Assembly: GCF_026343115.1 (NCBI RefSeq)
Contig: NZ_JAPEMC010000002.1
Location: forward strand, 186,001 to 250,000
Direction of reading: 5' to 3'
Length of the DNA: 64,000 bases
DNA from: Streptomyces sp. NBC_00102
GTDB lineage: Bacteria > Actinomycetota > Actinomycetes > Streptomycetales > Streptomycetaceae
The notes under the pieces are model-generated. The model had not been told where the DNA came from. It searched no databases and was given only the letters and a program-made list of their open reading frames with translations. Shown here piece after piece: positions 18,218 through 25,812 of the stretch. Numbering within the stretch: position 1 is the stretch's first letter; every line of letters begins with the position of its first letter. The translations under genes were made by a program, and so were the position numbers.

Positions 18218-18754
18218 ATGAGCACCACCGTCCTCCCGCAGGTTCTCCCGCCCACCAGGACCCACACCCTGCTCGACAGCCCCTACGGCCCGCTCACCCT
18301 CGTCGCCACCGACGGAGTCCTCAGCGCTCTGTACATGACCGAGCACCGTCACCAGCCACCGCGCGAGACCTTCGGGGAGGAGGTGGACGGCCACGCCTTC
18401 GCCGAGGCCGTCCGCCAGCTGGAGGAGTACTTCGACGGGGCGCGCACCGAGTTCGACCTGCCGCTGCACCTGGAGGGCACCCCGTTCCAGCGGACCGTCT
18501 GGGCCGAGCTCCGGCGCATCCCGTACGGCGAGACCCTCTCCTACGGCGAGCTGGCCGGCAGGCTCGGCAAACCCGGCGCCTCCCGGGCCGTCGGCCTGGC
18601 CAACGGCCGCAACCCGGTCTCGATCATCGTCCCGTGCCACCGGGTCATCGGAGCGTCGGGGAGCCTCACCGGATACGGTGGCGGGCTCGACCGCAAGCAG
18701 CGCCTGCTCGCCTTCGAACGCGGCACGGAGAACGACACCCCGGCCCTCTTCTGA
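18218..18754 (+). CDS. ogt: Methylated-DNA--protein-cysteine S-methyltransferase
   Basis: A 178-residue O6-alkylguanine-DNA alkyltransferase. The suicide Cys lies in IIVPCHRVIG (Cys140). The helix-turn-helix Tyr/Arg-finger segment is GTPFQRTVWAELRRIPYGET, then LSYGELAGRLGKPGASRAV. It removes alkyl groups from O6 of guanine in one irreversible step. It has no N-terminal Ada domain, which fits its partnership with the Ada-AlkA fusion upstream (64-base gap, same strand). It is followed by a very strong terminator. Confidence 0.95.
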   Translation: MSTTVLPQVLPPTRTHTLLDSPYGPLTLVATDGVLSALYMTEHRHQPPRETFGEEVDGHAFAEAVRQLEEYFDGARTEFDLPLHLEGTPFQRTVWAELRRIPYGETLSYGELAGRLGKPGASRAVGLANGRNPVSIIVPCHRVIGASGSLTGYGGGLDRKQRLLAFERGTENDTPALF

Positions 18755-18768
18755 GAGCACCCGGGTAC

Positions 18769-18809
18769 GGAGGAGCCCGGTGACCGACCAGCGGTCACCG
18801 GGCTCCTCC
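18769..18809. terminator. Bidirectional terminator between ogt and the GDT1-family gene
   Basis: A perfect 18-base stem (18769-18786 with 18792-18809) with a 5-base loop lies between two convergent genes. Confidence 0.9.
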
Positions 18810-18832
18810 ACACCCGCGCACGGGGTGGGACG

Positions 18833-19417
18833 TCAGCCGGTGAAGATCTCGGTCGCCGTCCAGATAGCCAGCCCGAGCATGCACACCCCGCCGACCCGCT
18901 GGACGGTCTTGAGCGGCACCCGCTTGGCGATGAACCGCCCGGCCAGCAGCGCCAAGGCCGAGACGGACATCAGCGCGGCGGCGGAACCGATCGCCACCGA
19001 CCAGGCACCGTTGCTCGCGGCGAGGTTGGCCGTGGTGATCTGGGTGAGGTCGCCCCACTCACCGATGAAGACGGCCATGAACGCCGTCCCGAAGACGGGC
19101 CAGAAACCGGTGACGGTCTTGCCCGCCTCGTCCTCGTCCTCGTCGTCGCCCCCGCCGCGCAGCAGCATGAAGGCGCCGAAGGCGAAGAGCAGGGCGGAGA
19201 CCAGTTTGACGATCCAGTCGGGCAGCAGCCCGAGGAGACCACCCGCGCCGACCGCGATGGCCACATGGACGATGAACGCGGACGACGTACCGAACCAGAC
19301 GTACAGGGGCTTCATGCGCGTGCCCATGGCGAGCGACGCGAACATCGTCTTGTCCGGCAGTTCGGCGAGGAAGATCAGCCCGAAGGCGGTGATGATCGCC
19401 AGGGGGTCGAGGTGCAT
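18833..19417 (-). CDS. TMEM165/GDT1 family cation transporter
   Basis: A 194-residue membrane protein with six or seven predicted helices in two related halves. It carries the two family signatures: ELPDKTMFASL in the first half and EWGDLTQITTANL in the second (the E-x-x-D-K/L-T hallmark). A charged loop GGGDDEDEDEAGK separates the halves. Members export or exchange Mn2+ and Ca2+. The ATG at 19417 starts the conserved MHLDPLAIITAFG. A yybP-ykoY (Mn2+) riboswitch lies in its 5' leader, so it is most likely a manganese exporter induced by high Mn2+. The translation start has only a weak ribosome site (CCGGA), which would suit leader-controlled initiation. Confidence 0.93.
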   Translation of the reverse strand: MHLDPLAIITAFGLIFLAELPDKTMFASLAMGTRMKPLYVWFGTSSAFIVHVAIAVGAGGLLGLLPDWIVKLVSALLFAFGAFMLLRGGGDDEDEDEAGKTVTGFWPVFGTAFMAVFIGEWGDLTQITTANLAASNGAWSVAIGSAAALMSVSALALLAGRFIAKRVPLKTVQRVGGVCMLGLAIWTATEIFTG

Positions 19418-19534
19418 TCCGGGTGGCTTTCTGTAAGAGCCGGGCCCCGGGCCTTCGCGAAGCGCCGCACGGGCTCTCGGAGGACCACTCGGCCCGGCAC
19501 GACGCAGCACCCGCAGGGCGCGGGTGTGTCATAC

Positions 19535-19640
19535 CTGACCGAAGGTCTCGCCCACCCGCCATGATCGACGGGCCCGGCCACCGGGAATCCGGGGATTCCA
19601 GTGTGTCGACGACCGGTTTTCGGGGCTACTCCCCTTCGCA
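19535..19640 (-). ncRNA. yybP-ykoY manganese riboswitch
   Basis: Read on the minus strand, the leader contains the family's conserved blocks in order: GAAGGGGAGTAGCCCC (L1 metal-binding loop, about 19637-19622), GGTCGTCGACACACTGG (19613-19597), a GC-rich stem, and GGGCGAGACCTTCGG (19553-19539, L3 loop). GTCAGGTATGAC closes the element. These are the invariant pieces of Rfam yybP-ykoY. Downstream lie a 7-bp hairpin (19508-19514 with 19520-19526) and a second structure with AGAGCC at 19436-19441 pairing GGCTCT at 19472-19477, possible expression-platform elements. The controlled gene is a GDT1-family transporter, a known target class. Confidence 0.9.
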
Positions 19641-19674
19641 GCCCTCAACACTACCCCACCCGCACCCGAGGGGC

Positions 19675-20415
19675 TCAGCCGGTACCGCCCGCCCCGTCCG
19701 CCGCCAGCCGTTCCAGCAGGGCCGGGAGTGCCGTACCGATCGGCTCGCGCACCACCTCGGCGGCCCGGTCGTCGTACGGGGTCGGCTCGGCGTTCACGAT
19801 GATCAGCCGGGCCCCGTGGTCGGCGGCCAGACCGGCGAGCGCGGCCGCCGGGTGCACCTGGAGCGTCGTGCCCACCGCGACGAACACCTCGCACCCCTGG
19901 GCGATCGCCACAGCCTTCGCCAGCACCTCCGGGTCCAGCCGCTCGCCGAACATGACGGTCGCCGACTTCAGGACGCCCCCGCAGGCCGTGCACGGAGGGT
20001 CGCCCTCGCCCGCCTCCACCCGGCGCAGCGCGTCGGCCATGGGGGAGCGGGCGTGGCACCGGGTGCAGACCACCTCGCGGTCGCTGCCATGGAGCTCGAC
20101 CACCTTGCGGGCGGAGAGCCCGGCCTCCTGGTGCAGACCGTCGATGTTCTGCGTGAGTACCCGCACGGCGGTGCCCGACCGTTCCAGCTCCGCCACCGCG
20201 CGGTGGGCCGCGTTCGGGCGGGCGTTCAACGCGGCGGCGGCCCGGCGCATCTGCCAGGAGCGGCGGCGGATGTCCGGATCGGCCATGTAGAAGTCGTAGG
20301 TGACGAGCTTCTCGGCCTCCGGGTCCCGCGTCCACAGCCCGTTCGGGCCGCGGTAGTCGGGAATGCCCGAGTCCGTGGAGACACCGGCACCGCTGAGGAT
20401 CGCCACGAGAGTCAT
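19675..20415 (-). CDS. Sir2 family NAD-dependent protein deacylase (sirtuin)
   Basis: A 246-residue sirtuin. The NAD site is LSGAGVSTDSGIPDYRGPNG near residues 7-26, and the catalytic core is VLTQNIDGLHQEAG with the His of VVELHGS. A zinc module has two Cys pairs (VCTRC and CTACG), then KSATVMFGERL and VAVGTTLQVHPAA. It deacylates lysines, probably including acyl-CoA synthetases, and produces O-acyl-ADP-ribose and nicotinamide. It lies 62 bases downstream of the NUDIX gene on the same strand and ends 35 bases before the riboswitch, so the NUDIX-sirtuin pair may be cotranscribed. Loss of both zinc Cys pairs would be unusual; here they are intact. Confidence 0.94.
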   Translation of the reverse strand: MTLVAILSGAGVSTDSGIPDYRGPNGLWTRDPEAEKLVTYDFYMADPDIRRRSWQMRRAAAALNARPNAAHRAVAELERSGTAVRVLTQNIDGLHQEAGLSARKVVELHGSDREVVCTRCHARSPMADALRRVEAGEGDPPCTACGGVLKSATVMFGERLDPEVLAKAVAIAQGCEVFVAVGTTLQVHPAAALAGLAADHGARLIIVNAEPTPYDDRAAEVVREPIGTALPALLERLAADGAGGTG

Positions 20416-20477
20416 GCGGGGAGCCTACGGAGCGCGGGCCCGCCCGACGAGCGGATTTCCCGCGTCCTGGCAGCCCG

Positions 20478-20972
20478 TCAGACGACCGGCCTGCCGTCCT
20501 CCAGCTCCACCGCTCCGGTACCGGAGTCGAGAGCGTCGAGAGCCGCCAGCACCCGGTGCAGCAGCGTCCCGAGGAGGTGGTCCGGGAGGGCGGAACGCTC
20601 CACCAGCTTCCAGGAGAGCAACTCCTCCTCCTGGAGGACGATCGCCGCCAGCCGCTCCTCGCTCAGCACTCCGCCGTCGAACAGGTACGCCGCGATGGGA
20701 GGGCGGTTCGGGCCGCGCACCCAGTCCACCACCAGGAGCTGGCCCGGCTCCAGGTCGAGGCCGATCTCCTCGGCGGTCTCGCGCCGCGCCCCCGCCCGGG
20801 GGCCCTCGCCGGTGCCCGACTCGATCGTCCCGCCGGGCAGCGCCCAGCCGTCCCGGTAGTTGGGCTCGACCAGCAGCACCCGGCCCGTCGCGTCGCGGAA
20901 GAGGCAGGCGGCGCCCGCCAGGATCCGGGGCAGGCCGGCGATGTAGGTGGCGTAGTCGTCAGTTGTGGTCAC
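20478..20972 (-). CDS. NUDIX hydrolase
   Basis: A 164-residue NUDIX-fold pyrophosphohydrolase. The Nudix box is recognisable (GGTIESGTGEGPRAGARRET followed by AEEIGL). It carries two extra residues between the leading glycines and the first Glu relative to the standard spacing, while the REx-x-EE-x-G core is intact. The substrate could be an oxidised nucleotide, NADH or a sugar nucleotide. It is upstream of the sirtuin on the same strand, so a role in NAD or ADP-ribose metabolism is possible but unproven. Confidence 0.87.
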   Translation of the reverse strand: MTTTDDYATYIAGLPRILAGAACLFRDATGRVLLVEPNYRDGWALPGGTIESGTGEGPRAGARRETAEEIGLDLEPGQLLVVDWVRGPNRPPIAAYLFDGGVLSEERLAAIVLQEEELLSWKLVERSALPDHLLGTLLHRVLAALDALDSGTGAVELEDGRPVV

Positions 20973-21171
20973 CGCGCCAGATTAGAGGCCGCGCTCCCCA
21001 CCCCCGTCACCGCTCTCGTTCCGACCGGACGCGACTCGCCGTGTATGGGCCGGTGGGGGGATTTCCGGCGGGTTCTCGGTCACGCCGGTCCACTCCTGTG
21101 GATCACCTGTGACATCCCTTGGGTGCCCCTCCCATTAGTACGACAATCATTCTGGCTTCAAGGAGTCACGC

Positions 21172-21954
21172 ATGCCCATCTCCGCCTCCACCCGCACCCA
21201 CGCCCTCCGCGCCGGCACCCTCGTCGCGGCCGCCGGCATCGCTCTCACCTGCGCCCCCACGGCTCTCGCGCTGCCCGGCGACAGCGGCGACCTCACCATC
21301 GTGGAGGTCCGCAACGCGGGCCGCGACACCCGTGGAAACGGTGGCTCGATCTGCCAGTTCAGGCTGTCGGCCAACAACTTCGAGACGCTCGCGTCGGTCG
21401 CCTGGACCATCACGGAGCAGCCGCTGACCATTCCGCCCGGCAACGCGCTCGCCGGCACGCTCCCGCTCGCGCAGGGCAGGGCCCGCAGCCCGCTGTACCA
21501 GCTGCCGGACGGCACCTACCAGCTCCAGTGGGTCGTCCCGAGCAGCCTGACCAAGCAGCGGACCTTCGTCGTCAACTGCCCCGACGGCAACCCCGGTGGG
21601 CGAGGCGGCAGCGAGCGCAACCAGGGCGGCGGCCAGGCCGCCGACAACCAGGCGACCGGCACGACGGCCGCCGACAGCACGACCGCCGACACGCAGGCCG
21701 CCGACACGCAGGCCGCCGACACCGAGGCAGCCGACACGCAGGCCACCGACACCAAGACCGCCTCGGGCAGCCGCCCCTCCGGCGGAGTCCCCGCGGGTGG
21801 CGGTGGCGTCCCCACCCTGGAGACCGCGAGCTACGACGGCGACACGGGCCCGGGCGCGGGGACCACCGCGGCCGTTGCGGCGGGAGTGGCCGGACTCGCC
21901 GGGCTCGTCCTGGTCCGCCGGTCCGCCCGCCGTCGCGCCCGTGGCGAGGCGTAG
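21172..21954 (+). CDS. Secreted, membrane-anchored repeat protein paired with a class F sortase
   Basis: A 260-residue protein with a signal peptide (about residues 1-34, AAGIALTCAPTALA). It has a small extracellular domain of unknown fold with two Cys (IVEVRNAGRDTRGNGGSICQF and FVVNCPDG). A Gly/Asn/Gln-rich linker follows, then five pentapeptide repeats (consensus AADTQ, residues 171-195) and a Gly/Pro stalk. The protein ends with a C-terminal membrane helix and a positively charged RRSARRRARGEA tail. The layout resembles a sortase substrate, but I see no LPxTG-like motif before the helix. The sortase gene overlaps its 3' end by 14 bases. An AAGGAG precedes the ATG. Function unknown. Confidence 0.82.
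   Translation: MPISASTRTHALRAGTLVAAAGIALTCAPTALALPGDSGDLTIVEVRNAGRDTRGNGGSICQFRLSANNFETLASVAWTITEQPLTIPPGNALAGTLPLAQGRARSPLYQLPDGTYQLQWVVPSSLTKQRTFVVNCPDGNPGGRGGSERNQGGGQAADNQATGTTAADSTTADTQAADTQAADTEAADTQATDTKTASGSRPSGGVPAGGGGVPTLETASYDGDTGPGAGTTAAVAAGVAGLAGLVLVRRSARRRARGEA
21682..21756 (+). repeat. Five 15-base repeats encoding AADTQ-type pentapeptides
   Basis: Five tandem 15-base units inside the secreted protein gene encode TADTQ, AADTQ, AADTE, AADTQ and ATDTK. This acidic, extended stalk could vary in length between strains. Confidence 0.85.
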
Positions 21955-22648
21955 CACTCCGCGACGGCGGCGCAGGGGGCCGAGTCGCGCATGTCGTCTC
22001 ACCCTGACGCTGTGCGCGACCTCGTCCCTCGTGGCGGGCATCGTGTGGGTGTGCGGTGACCCGTCCGACGACGCGACGGCACACGCCGCCCGCGGCTCCG
22101 ACGCCGCGGGCGGCGGGTCGCCACCGTTCCGCAGGGCCCCGCACCGGATGCCGGAGACCATCCCGGAATCCCACGTACCGCTGAGTCCCTCCCGGGCGGT
22201 GAAGGTCGCGATCCCCGCCATCTACATCGAGGCCCCGCTCGTCGGTCTGAGCCTCGACGCCAAGGGCCGCCTCGGTGCCCCGCCGATCAACCGGCCGAAG
22301 GAGGCGGGCTGGTACCAGGACGGGCCGTCCCCGGGAGAGGCCGGCACGGCCCTGATCGTCGGCCACCGGGACACCGCGACGGGACCCGCCATCTTCCTGA
22401 ACCTGAACGCGCTGCGCAGGGGCGACGCCGTCAAGGTCCTGCGCGCGGACCGCAGGACCGCCGTCTTCACCGTCGACACCGTCAAGACCTACCGCAAGAG
22501 CGAGTTCCCCGACGACAAGGTCTACGGGACGACCAACCGCCCGGAACTGCGGCTGCTGACCTGCGGCGGACGCTTCGACAAGAAGACCGGCTACTCCGCC
22601 AACGTCGTCGTCTTCGCCCACCTCACCTCCCTCACGAAAACCGCCTGA
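21941..22648 (+). CDS. Class F sortase
   Basis: A 235-residue sortase. The N-terminus is basic (MARRSTPRRRRRGPSR) with one membrane helix (about residues 19-37), a short linker, and the catalytic beta-barrel. Active-site residues are His142 in LIVGHRDT and Cys208 in LRLLTCGGRF; Arg211 follows the Cys. Class F enzymes are the housekeeping-like single sortases of many actinobacteria and attach proteins to cell-wall peptide cross-bridges. The GTG at 21941 overlaps the previous gene by 14 bases, which keeps the whole membrane anchor and suggests translational coupling with the secreted repeat protein. No Shine-Dalgarno is visible. A hairpin follows at 22667-22699. Confidence 0.88.
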   Translation: MARRSTPRRRRRGPSRACRLTLTLCATSSLVAGIVWVCGDPSDDATAHAARGSDAAGGGSPPFRRAPHRMPETIPESHVPLSPSRAVKVAIPAIYIEAPLVGLSLDAKGRLGAPPINRPKEAGWYQDGPSPGEAGTALIVGHRDTATGPAIFLNLNALRRGDAVKVLRADRRTAVFTVDTVKTYRKSEFPDDKVYGTTNRPELRLLTCGGRFDKKTGYSANVVVFAHLTSLTKTA

Positions 22649-22666
22649 CGACCACCACGGACCCCA

Positions 22667-22699
22667 CGACGGGCCGCACGCCTCGCGCGCGGCCCGTCG
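22667..22699 (+). terminator. Terminator after the sortase gene
   Basis: A perfect 11-base stem (CGACGGGCCGC at 22667-22677 with its complement at 22689-22699) begins 18 bases after the sortase stop codon. Confidence 0.7.
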
Positions 22700-22791
22700 G
22701 GCGCGTTCCGGACCCGGGCCATGGGCAGACCGACCGGGCTGCGGATAGGGTCGAGCGGCACGAGTGGCTGTTCGATAGCGAGGGATGCAGG

Positions 22792-23928
22792 GTGGCGGAC
22801 GGAGCAGCAGAGATGGTGACCGCGCGGGTGCTGGTCGCGGCGGACAAGTTCAAGGGGTCCCTCACCGCGGCGCAGGTCGCGGAGCGGGTGACCGGGGGAC
22901 TGCGACGCGCCGTTCCCGGGCTGCACGTGGAGACGCTGCCCGTGGCGGACGGCGGTGACGGCACGGTCGCCGCCGCGATCGCCGCCGGATTCGAGCGCCG
23001 GGAAGCCCGGGTGACCGGTCCGCTCGGTGAGCCGGTCGACGCCGCGTACGCGCTGCGCGGCACCACGGCCGTGGTGGAGATGGCGGAGGCCTCCGGGCTC
23101 CAGCACCTGCCGCAGGGCGTGTTCGCCCCTCTCACCGCGACCACCCACGGCTCCGGCGAACTGCTGCGGGCCGCACTCGACGACGGCGCCCGGACCATCG
23201 TCTTCGGCGTGGGCGGCAGCGCCACCACGGACGGCGGCGCGGGCATGCTGACCGCGCTCGGGGCCCGGTTCCTGGACGAGGACGGCCGGCCGGTCGGACC
23301 CGGCGGTGGTGGGCTCGCCCGCATCGCCTCCGCGGACCTCTCCGGACTCGATCCGCGCCTCGCCTCCGTCGACCTCGTGCTCGCGAGCGACGTCGACAAC
23401 CCGCTGACCGGCCCCAAGGGCGCCCCCGCGGTGTACGGACGCCAGAAGGGGGCCACCGACGAGGACATCGCGGTCCTGGACGCGGCGCTCTCCCGCTACG
23501 CGGCCGTGCTCGGACCCGAGCAGGCCGCGCTGCCCGGCGCCGGCGCGGCCGGTGGCATCGGTTACGGCGCGCTGGTGGGGCTGGGAGCCCGGTTCCGCCC
23601 CGGGATCGAGGTGATGCTGGACGTGCTGGGCTTCGCCCCCGCGCTGGCCCGCGCCACGCTCGTCGTCACCGGCGAAGGCTCGTTGGACGAGCAGACCCTG
23701 CACGGGAAGGCCCCGGCCGGAGTCGCGGCGGCGGCCCGTGCCGCCGGTGTGGAGGTCGTCGCGGTGTGCGGCCGACTGACCCTGACGGCCGAGGAGTTGG
23801 AGAAGGCGGGCATCGCGCGCGCCTACGCCCTGGCGGACCTGGAGCCCGACCCCGCCGTCTCCATGGCCCAGGCCGGCCCCCTGCTGGAGCAGGCGGCCGA
23901 AACCATCGCCCGCGACTGGCTCGCCTGA
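22792..23928 (+). CDS. glxK: Glycerate kinase
   Basis: A 378-residue class II glycerate kinase (GckA/GlxK family). It begins with the signature VLVAADKFKGSLTAAQVAE and contains LPVADGGDGTVAAAIAAGF, VVEMAEASGL, FGVGGSATTDGGAGML, DVDNPLTGPKGAPAVYGRQK and VTGEGSLDEQTLHGK. It phosphorylates D-glycerate, feeding glyoxylate or allantoin breakdown products into glycolysis. The start is either GTG 22792 or ATG 22813; the family N-terminus (VTARVLVAADK) is included in both. It is a single gene, convergent with the PucR-type regulator and separated from it by a hairpin. Because PucR-type regulators often control purine or allantoin use, the adjacency is suggestive but no more. Confidence 0.93.
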   Translation: MADGAAEMVTARVLVAADKFKGSLTAAQVAERVTGGLRRAVPGLHVETLPVADGGDGTVAAAIAAGFERREARVTGPLGEPVDAAYALRGTTAVVEMAEASGLQHLPQGVFAPLTATTHGSGELLRAALDDGARTIVFGVGGSATTDGGAGMLTALGARFLDEDGRPVGPGGGGLARIASADLSGLDPRLASVDLVLASDVDNPLTGPKGAPAVYGRQKGATDEDIAVLDAALSRYAAVLGPEQAALPGAGAAGGIGYGALVGLGARFRPGIEVMLDVLGFAPALARATLVVTGEGSLDEQTLHGKAPAGVAAAARAAGVEVVAVCGRLTLTAEELEKAGIARAYALADLEPDPAVSMAQAGPLLEQAAETIARDWLA

Positions 23929-23945
23929 CCGGCGCCGTGTCGCAC

Positions 23946-23982
23946 GGGCCCGGTACGGAGCGCGGATCCGCGTACCGGGCCC
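23946..23982. terminator. Terminator between glxK and the convergent regulator
   Basis: A perfect 12-base stem (GGGCCCGGTACG at 23946-23957 with 23971-23982) lies in the gap between convergent genes, ending 3 bases before the regulator's stop codon. Confidence 0.8.
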
Positions 23983-23985
23983 CGG

Positions 23986-24705
23986 TCACCGCCGTGACGG
24001 AGTCAGTCGGAGCGCGTCCAACGCGAGGGTGAGTTCGACCAGTTCGCGCGGTCGGGACAGTGACCTCGCGGTCAGCCGTTCCAGCCGTCGAAGCCGGTTG
24101 AGCACCGTGTTGCGATGGCAGTACAGCGCGGCCGCCGCGCGCCCGGCCGATCCGCCGCACTCCAGCCACGTGTCCAACGTGCCCACCAGCAGGTCGCGTT
24201 CGGTCCTGGGGAGCGTCAGCAGCGTCCCCAGGACGCCCATGACCAAGTGGTCCGCCAGCTCCGGCTGAACCGCCAGCAGTGCCGCGGGCAGGCACTGTTC
24301 CAGTGCCACGACGGTGGTCCCGTCCGGCGGACAGGCCAGCAGCGCCACCTCGGCCAGCCGCCGGCCCGTGGACAGCTCGGCCAGGCTCCCGACGGCGGGC
24401 CCCACGCCGCCCCGCCCCGCGTTCATCTCGTTCAACCGCCGCGCCACAAGCGTGGGTTCGACGTCCCCGAGGGCCGCGACCGCGAAGTCCCGCTCCGGCC
24501 CGGGATGCCGGAGGAACCGGTCCGCCCCCGGGCCCGTACACCAGTCGCCGCCGCACCCGCCTGCGGGCAGCGCCACGACGGCGTACCGCCCGCGCTCCGG
24601 CAAGTCCAGCGCGGCGGACGCCCGCCCGGACAGTTCCGGTGTCACCGGACCCGCCAGCAGCGCTCCGAGCAGCGTCCGCGCCGGCTCGTCCTCGCTCCGC
24701 GACAT
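23986..24705 (-). CDS. PucR/CdaR-type helix-turn-helix regulator
   Basis: A 239-residue regulator with an N-terminal variable sensing region and a C-terminal PucR-type HTH (AAAALYCHRNTVLNRLRRLE, then RELVELTLALDALRL). That HTH arrangement is characteristic of the PucR/CdaR group, which regulates purine catabolism, sugar-acid or amino-acid use. The frame extends far upstream, but the ATG at 24705 is preceded by a GGGGGGAG ribosome site. It is divergent from the five-gene ABC importer at 25015 (309-base gap) and is the obvious candidate regulator of it. A 14-base palindrome lies between them. Confidence 0.85.
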   Translation of the reverse strand: MSRSEDEPARTLLGALLAGPVTPELSGRASAALDLPERGRYAVVALPAGGCGGDWCTGPGADRFLRHPGPERDFAVAALGDVEPTLVARRLNEMNAGRGGVGPAVGSLAELSTGRRLAEVALLACPPDGTTVVALEQCLPAALLAVQPELADHLVMGVLGTLLTLPRTERDLLVGTLDTWLECGGSAGRAAAALYCHRNTVLNRLRRLERLTARSLSRPRELVELTLALDALRLTPSRR

Positions 24706-24795
24706 CGGCTCCCCCCTTCCCGCGGGCCGGGAGGCCGCGCGCCGTGGCGAGGATGACACCCGCCCGGTGCCTCCCGGGCCGCGGCGCCCCGCGTC

Positions 24796-24809
24796 TGTGC
24801 GCGCGCACA
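24796..24809. promoter_or_regulatory. Palindrome in the regulator/ABC importer intergenic region
   Basis: TGTGCGCGCGCACA is a perfect 14-base palindrome 91 bases upstream of the PucR-type start and 205 upstream of the ABC operon start. It is a candidate operator. Nothing else in the 309-base gap stands out except the strong AAGGAGG before 25015. Confidence 0.4.
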
Positions 24810-25014
24810 ACGTGGCGCGACCCTCCCTGTTCAGCCGCATCGACTCCGCCGCACGCCGTGGACGGGCGGCGGGCGCCGGTGCTGGTCTGTGGACCCCGGG
24901 AGACGGGACGTGCCGCACCGGAGCCACTCCGCCGCCACCGACCGGACCCGGAAACGACCGGACCGCGCGACGGTCCGGCGACACCACGACGAGCAGGCGG
25001 AAGGAGGAGGACGC

Positions 25015-25812
25015 ATGGCAACACTGGAGATCCGCGCGCTGTCCGTGAGCTACGGCCCGGTACGGGCCCTGCGGGACGTCTCGGTCGACGTGCCGGCCGG
25101 CACGATCACCGCCGTGCTCGGCGGAAACGGCGCGGGCAAGACCACGCTGCTGCGGGCCGTCTCGCGGACCCTCGGCTTCCACCGCGGACGCGGCACCGGC
25201 ACCATCCGCTTCGACGGCCGCCCCCTGGACGGGCTGCGGCCCGCACAGGTGGTCGCCGCCGGGGTGGTCCACGTACCCGAAGGGCGACAGGTGTTCGCCC
25301 GGATGACGGTGGCCGACAATCTGCGGGCCGGGGCCCTCGGGGCCCGCGGCGGACGGAAGGAGACGGCTGCCGCACAGGCCCGCGTCCACGAGCTGTTCCC
25401 GGTACTCGCCCAGCGCGCGCACCAGCGGGCCGGACTGCTCTCCGGCGGCGAACAGCAGATGCTGGCCATGGGGCGGGCCCTGATGGCCGGCCCGCGCCTG
25501 CTGCTGCTGGACGAGCCGTCCCTCGGCCTCGCCCCGCTGACGGCGGCGAAAATCGCCGAAACCGTGCGGGAGATCAACGCGGGCGGCACCTCCGTGATGC
25601 TGGTCGAACAGAACGCCGCCATCGCCCTGCGCCTCGCCTCCACCGCGTACGTCCTCGACGTCGGCGAGGTCGCCCTCGGCGGACCGGCCGGCGAACTCGC
25701 CGCCTCCGACGAGGTGCGCCGCCGCTACCTCGGCGTCGTGGACGAGACGGCGGCCGAGGACGCGGACGCGGCGGCCACCGCCTCCCGCACCCTGCGCAGG
25801 TGGCCGGCATGA
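25015..25812 (+). CDS. livF: Branched-chain-type ABC importer, ATP-binding protein (LivF-like)
   Basis: A 265-residue ABC ATPase with Walker A GGNGAGKTTLL near residues 37-47, signature LLSGGEQQMLAMGRAL, Walker B LLLLDEPSLGLAP, and the H-loop replaced by Gln-Asn in MLVEQNAAIAL, as is normal in LivF proteins. It begins the five-gene importer operon (ATPase, ATPase, permease, permease, binding protein), with AAGGAGG at 25001-25007. The next gene starts in the ATGA overlap. The N-terminal ATPase core is full length, and a short acidic C-terminal tail (VVDETAAEDADAAATASR) is added. The importer's ligand is unknown: branched-chain amino acid, amide or aromatic acid. Confidence 0.92.
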   Translation: MATLEIRALSVSYGPVRALRDVSVDVPAGTITAVLGGNGAGKTTLLRAVSRTLGFHRGRGTGTIRFDGRPLDGLRPAQVVAAGVVHVPEGRQVFARMTVADNLRAGALGARGGRKETAAAQARVHELFPVLAQRAHQRAGLLSGGEQQMLAMGRALMAGPRLLLLDEPSLGLAPLTAAKIAETVREINAGGTSVMLVEQNAAIALRLASTAYVLDVGEVALGGPAGELAASDEVRRRYLGVVDETAAEDADAAATASRTLRRWPA

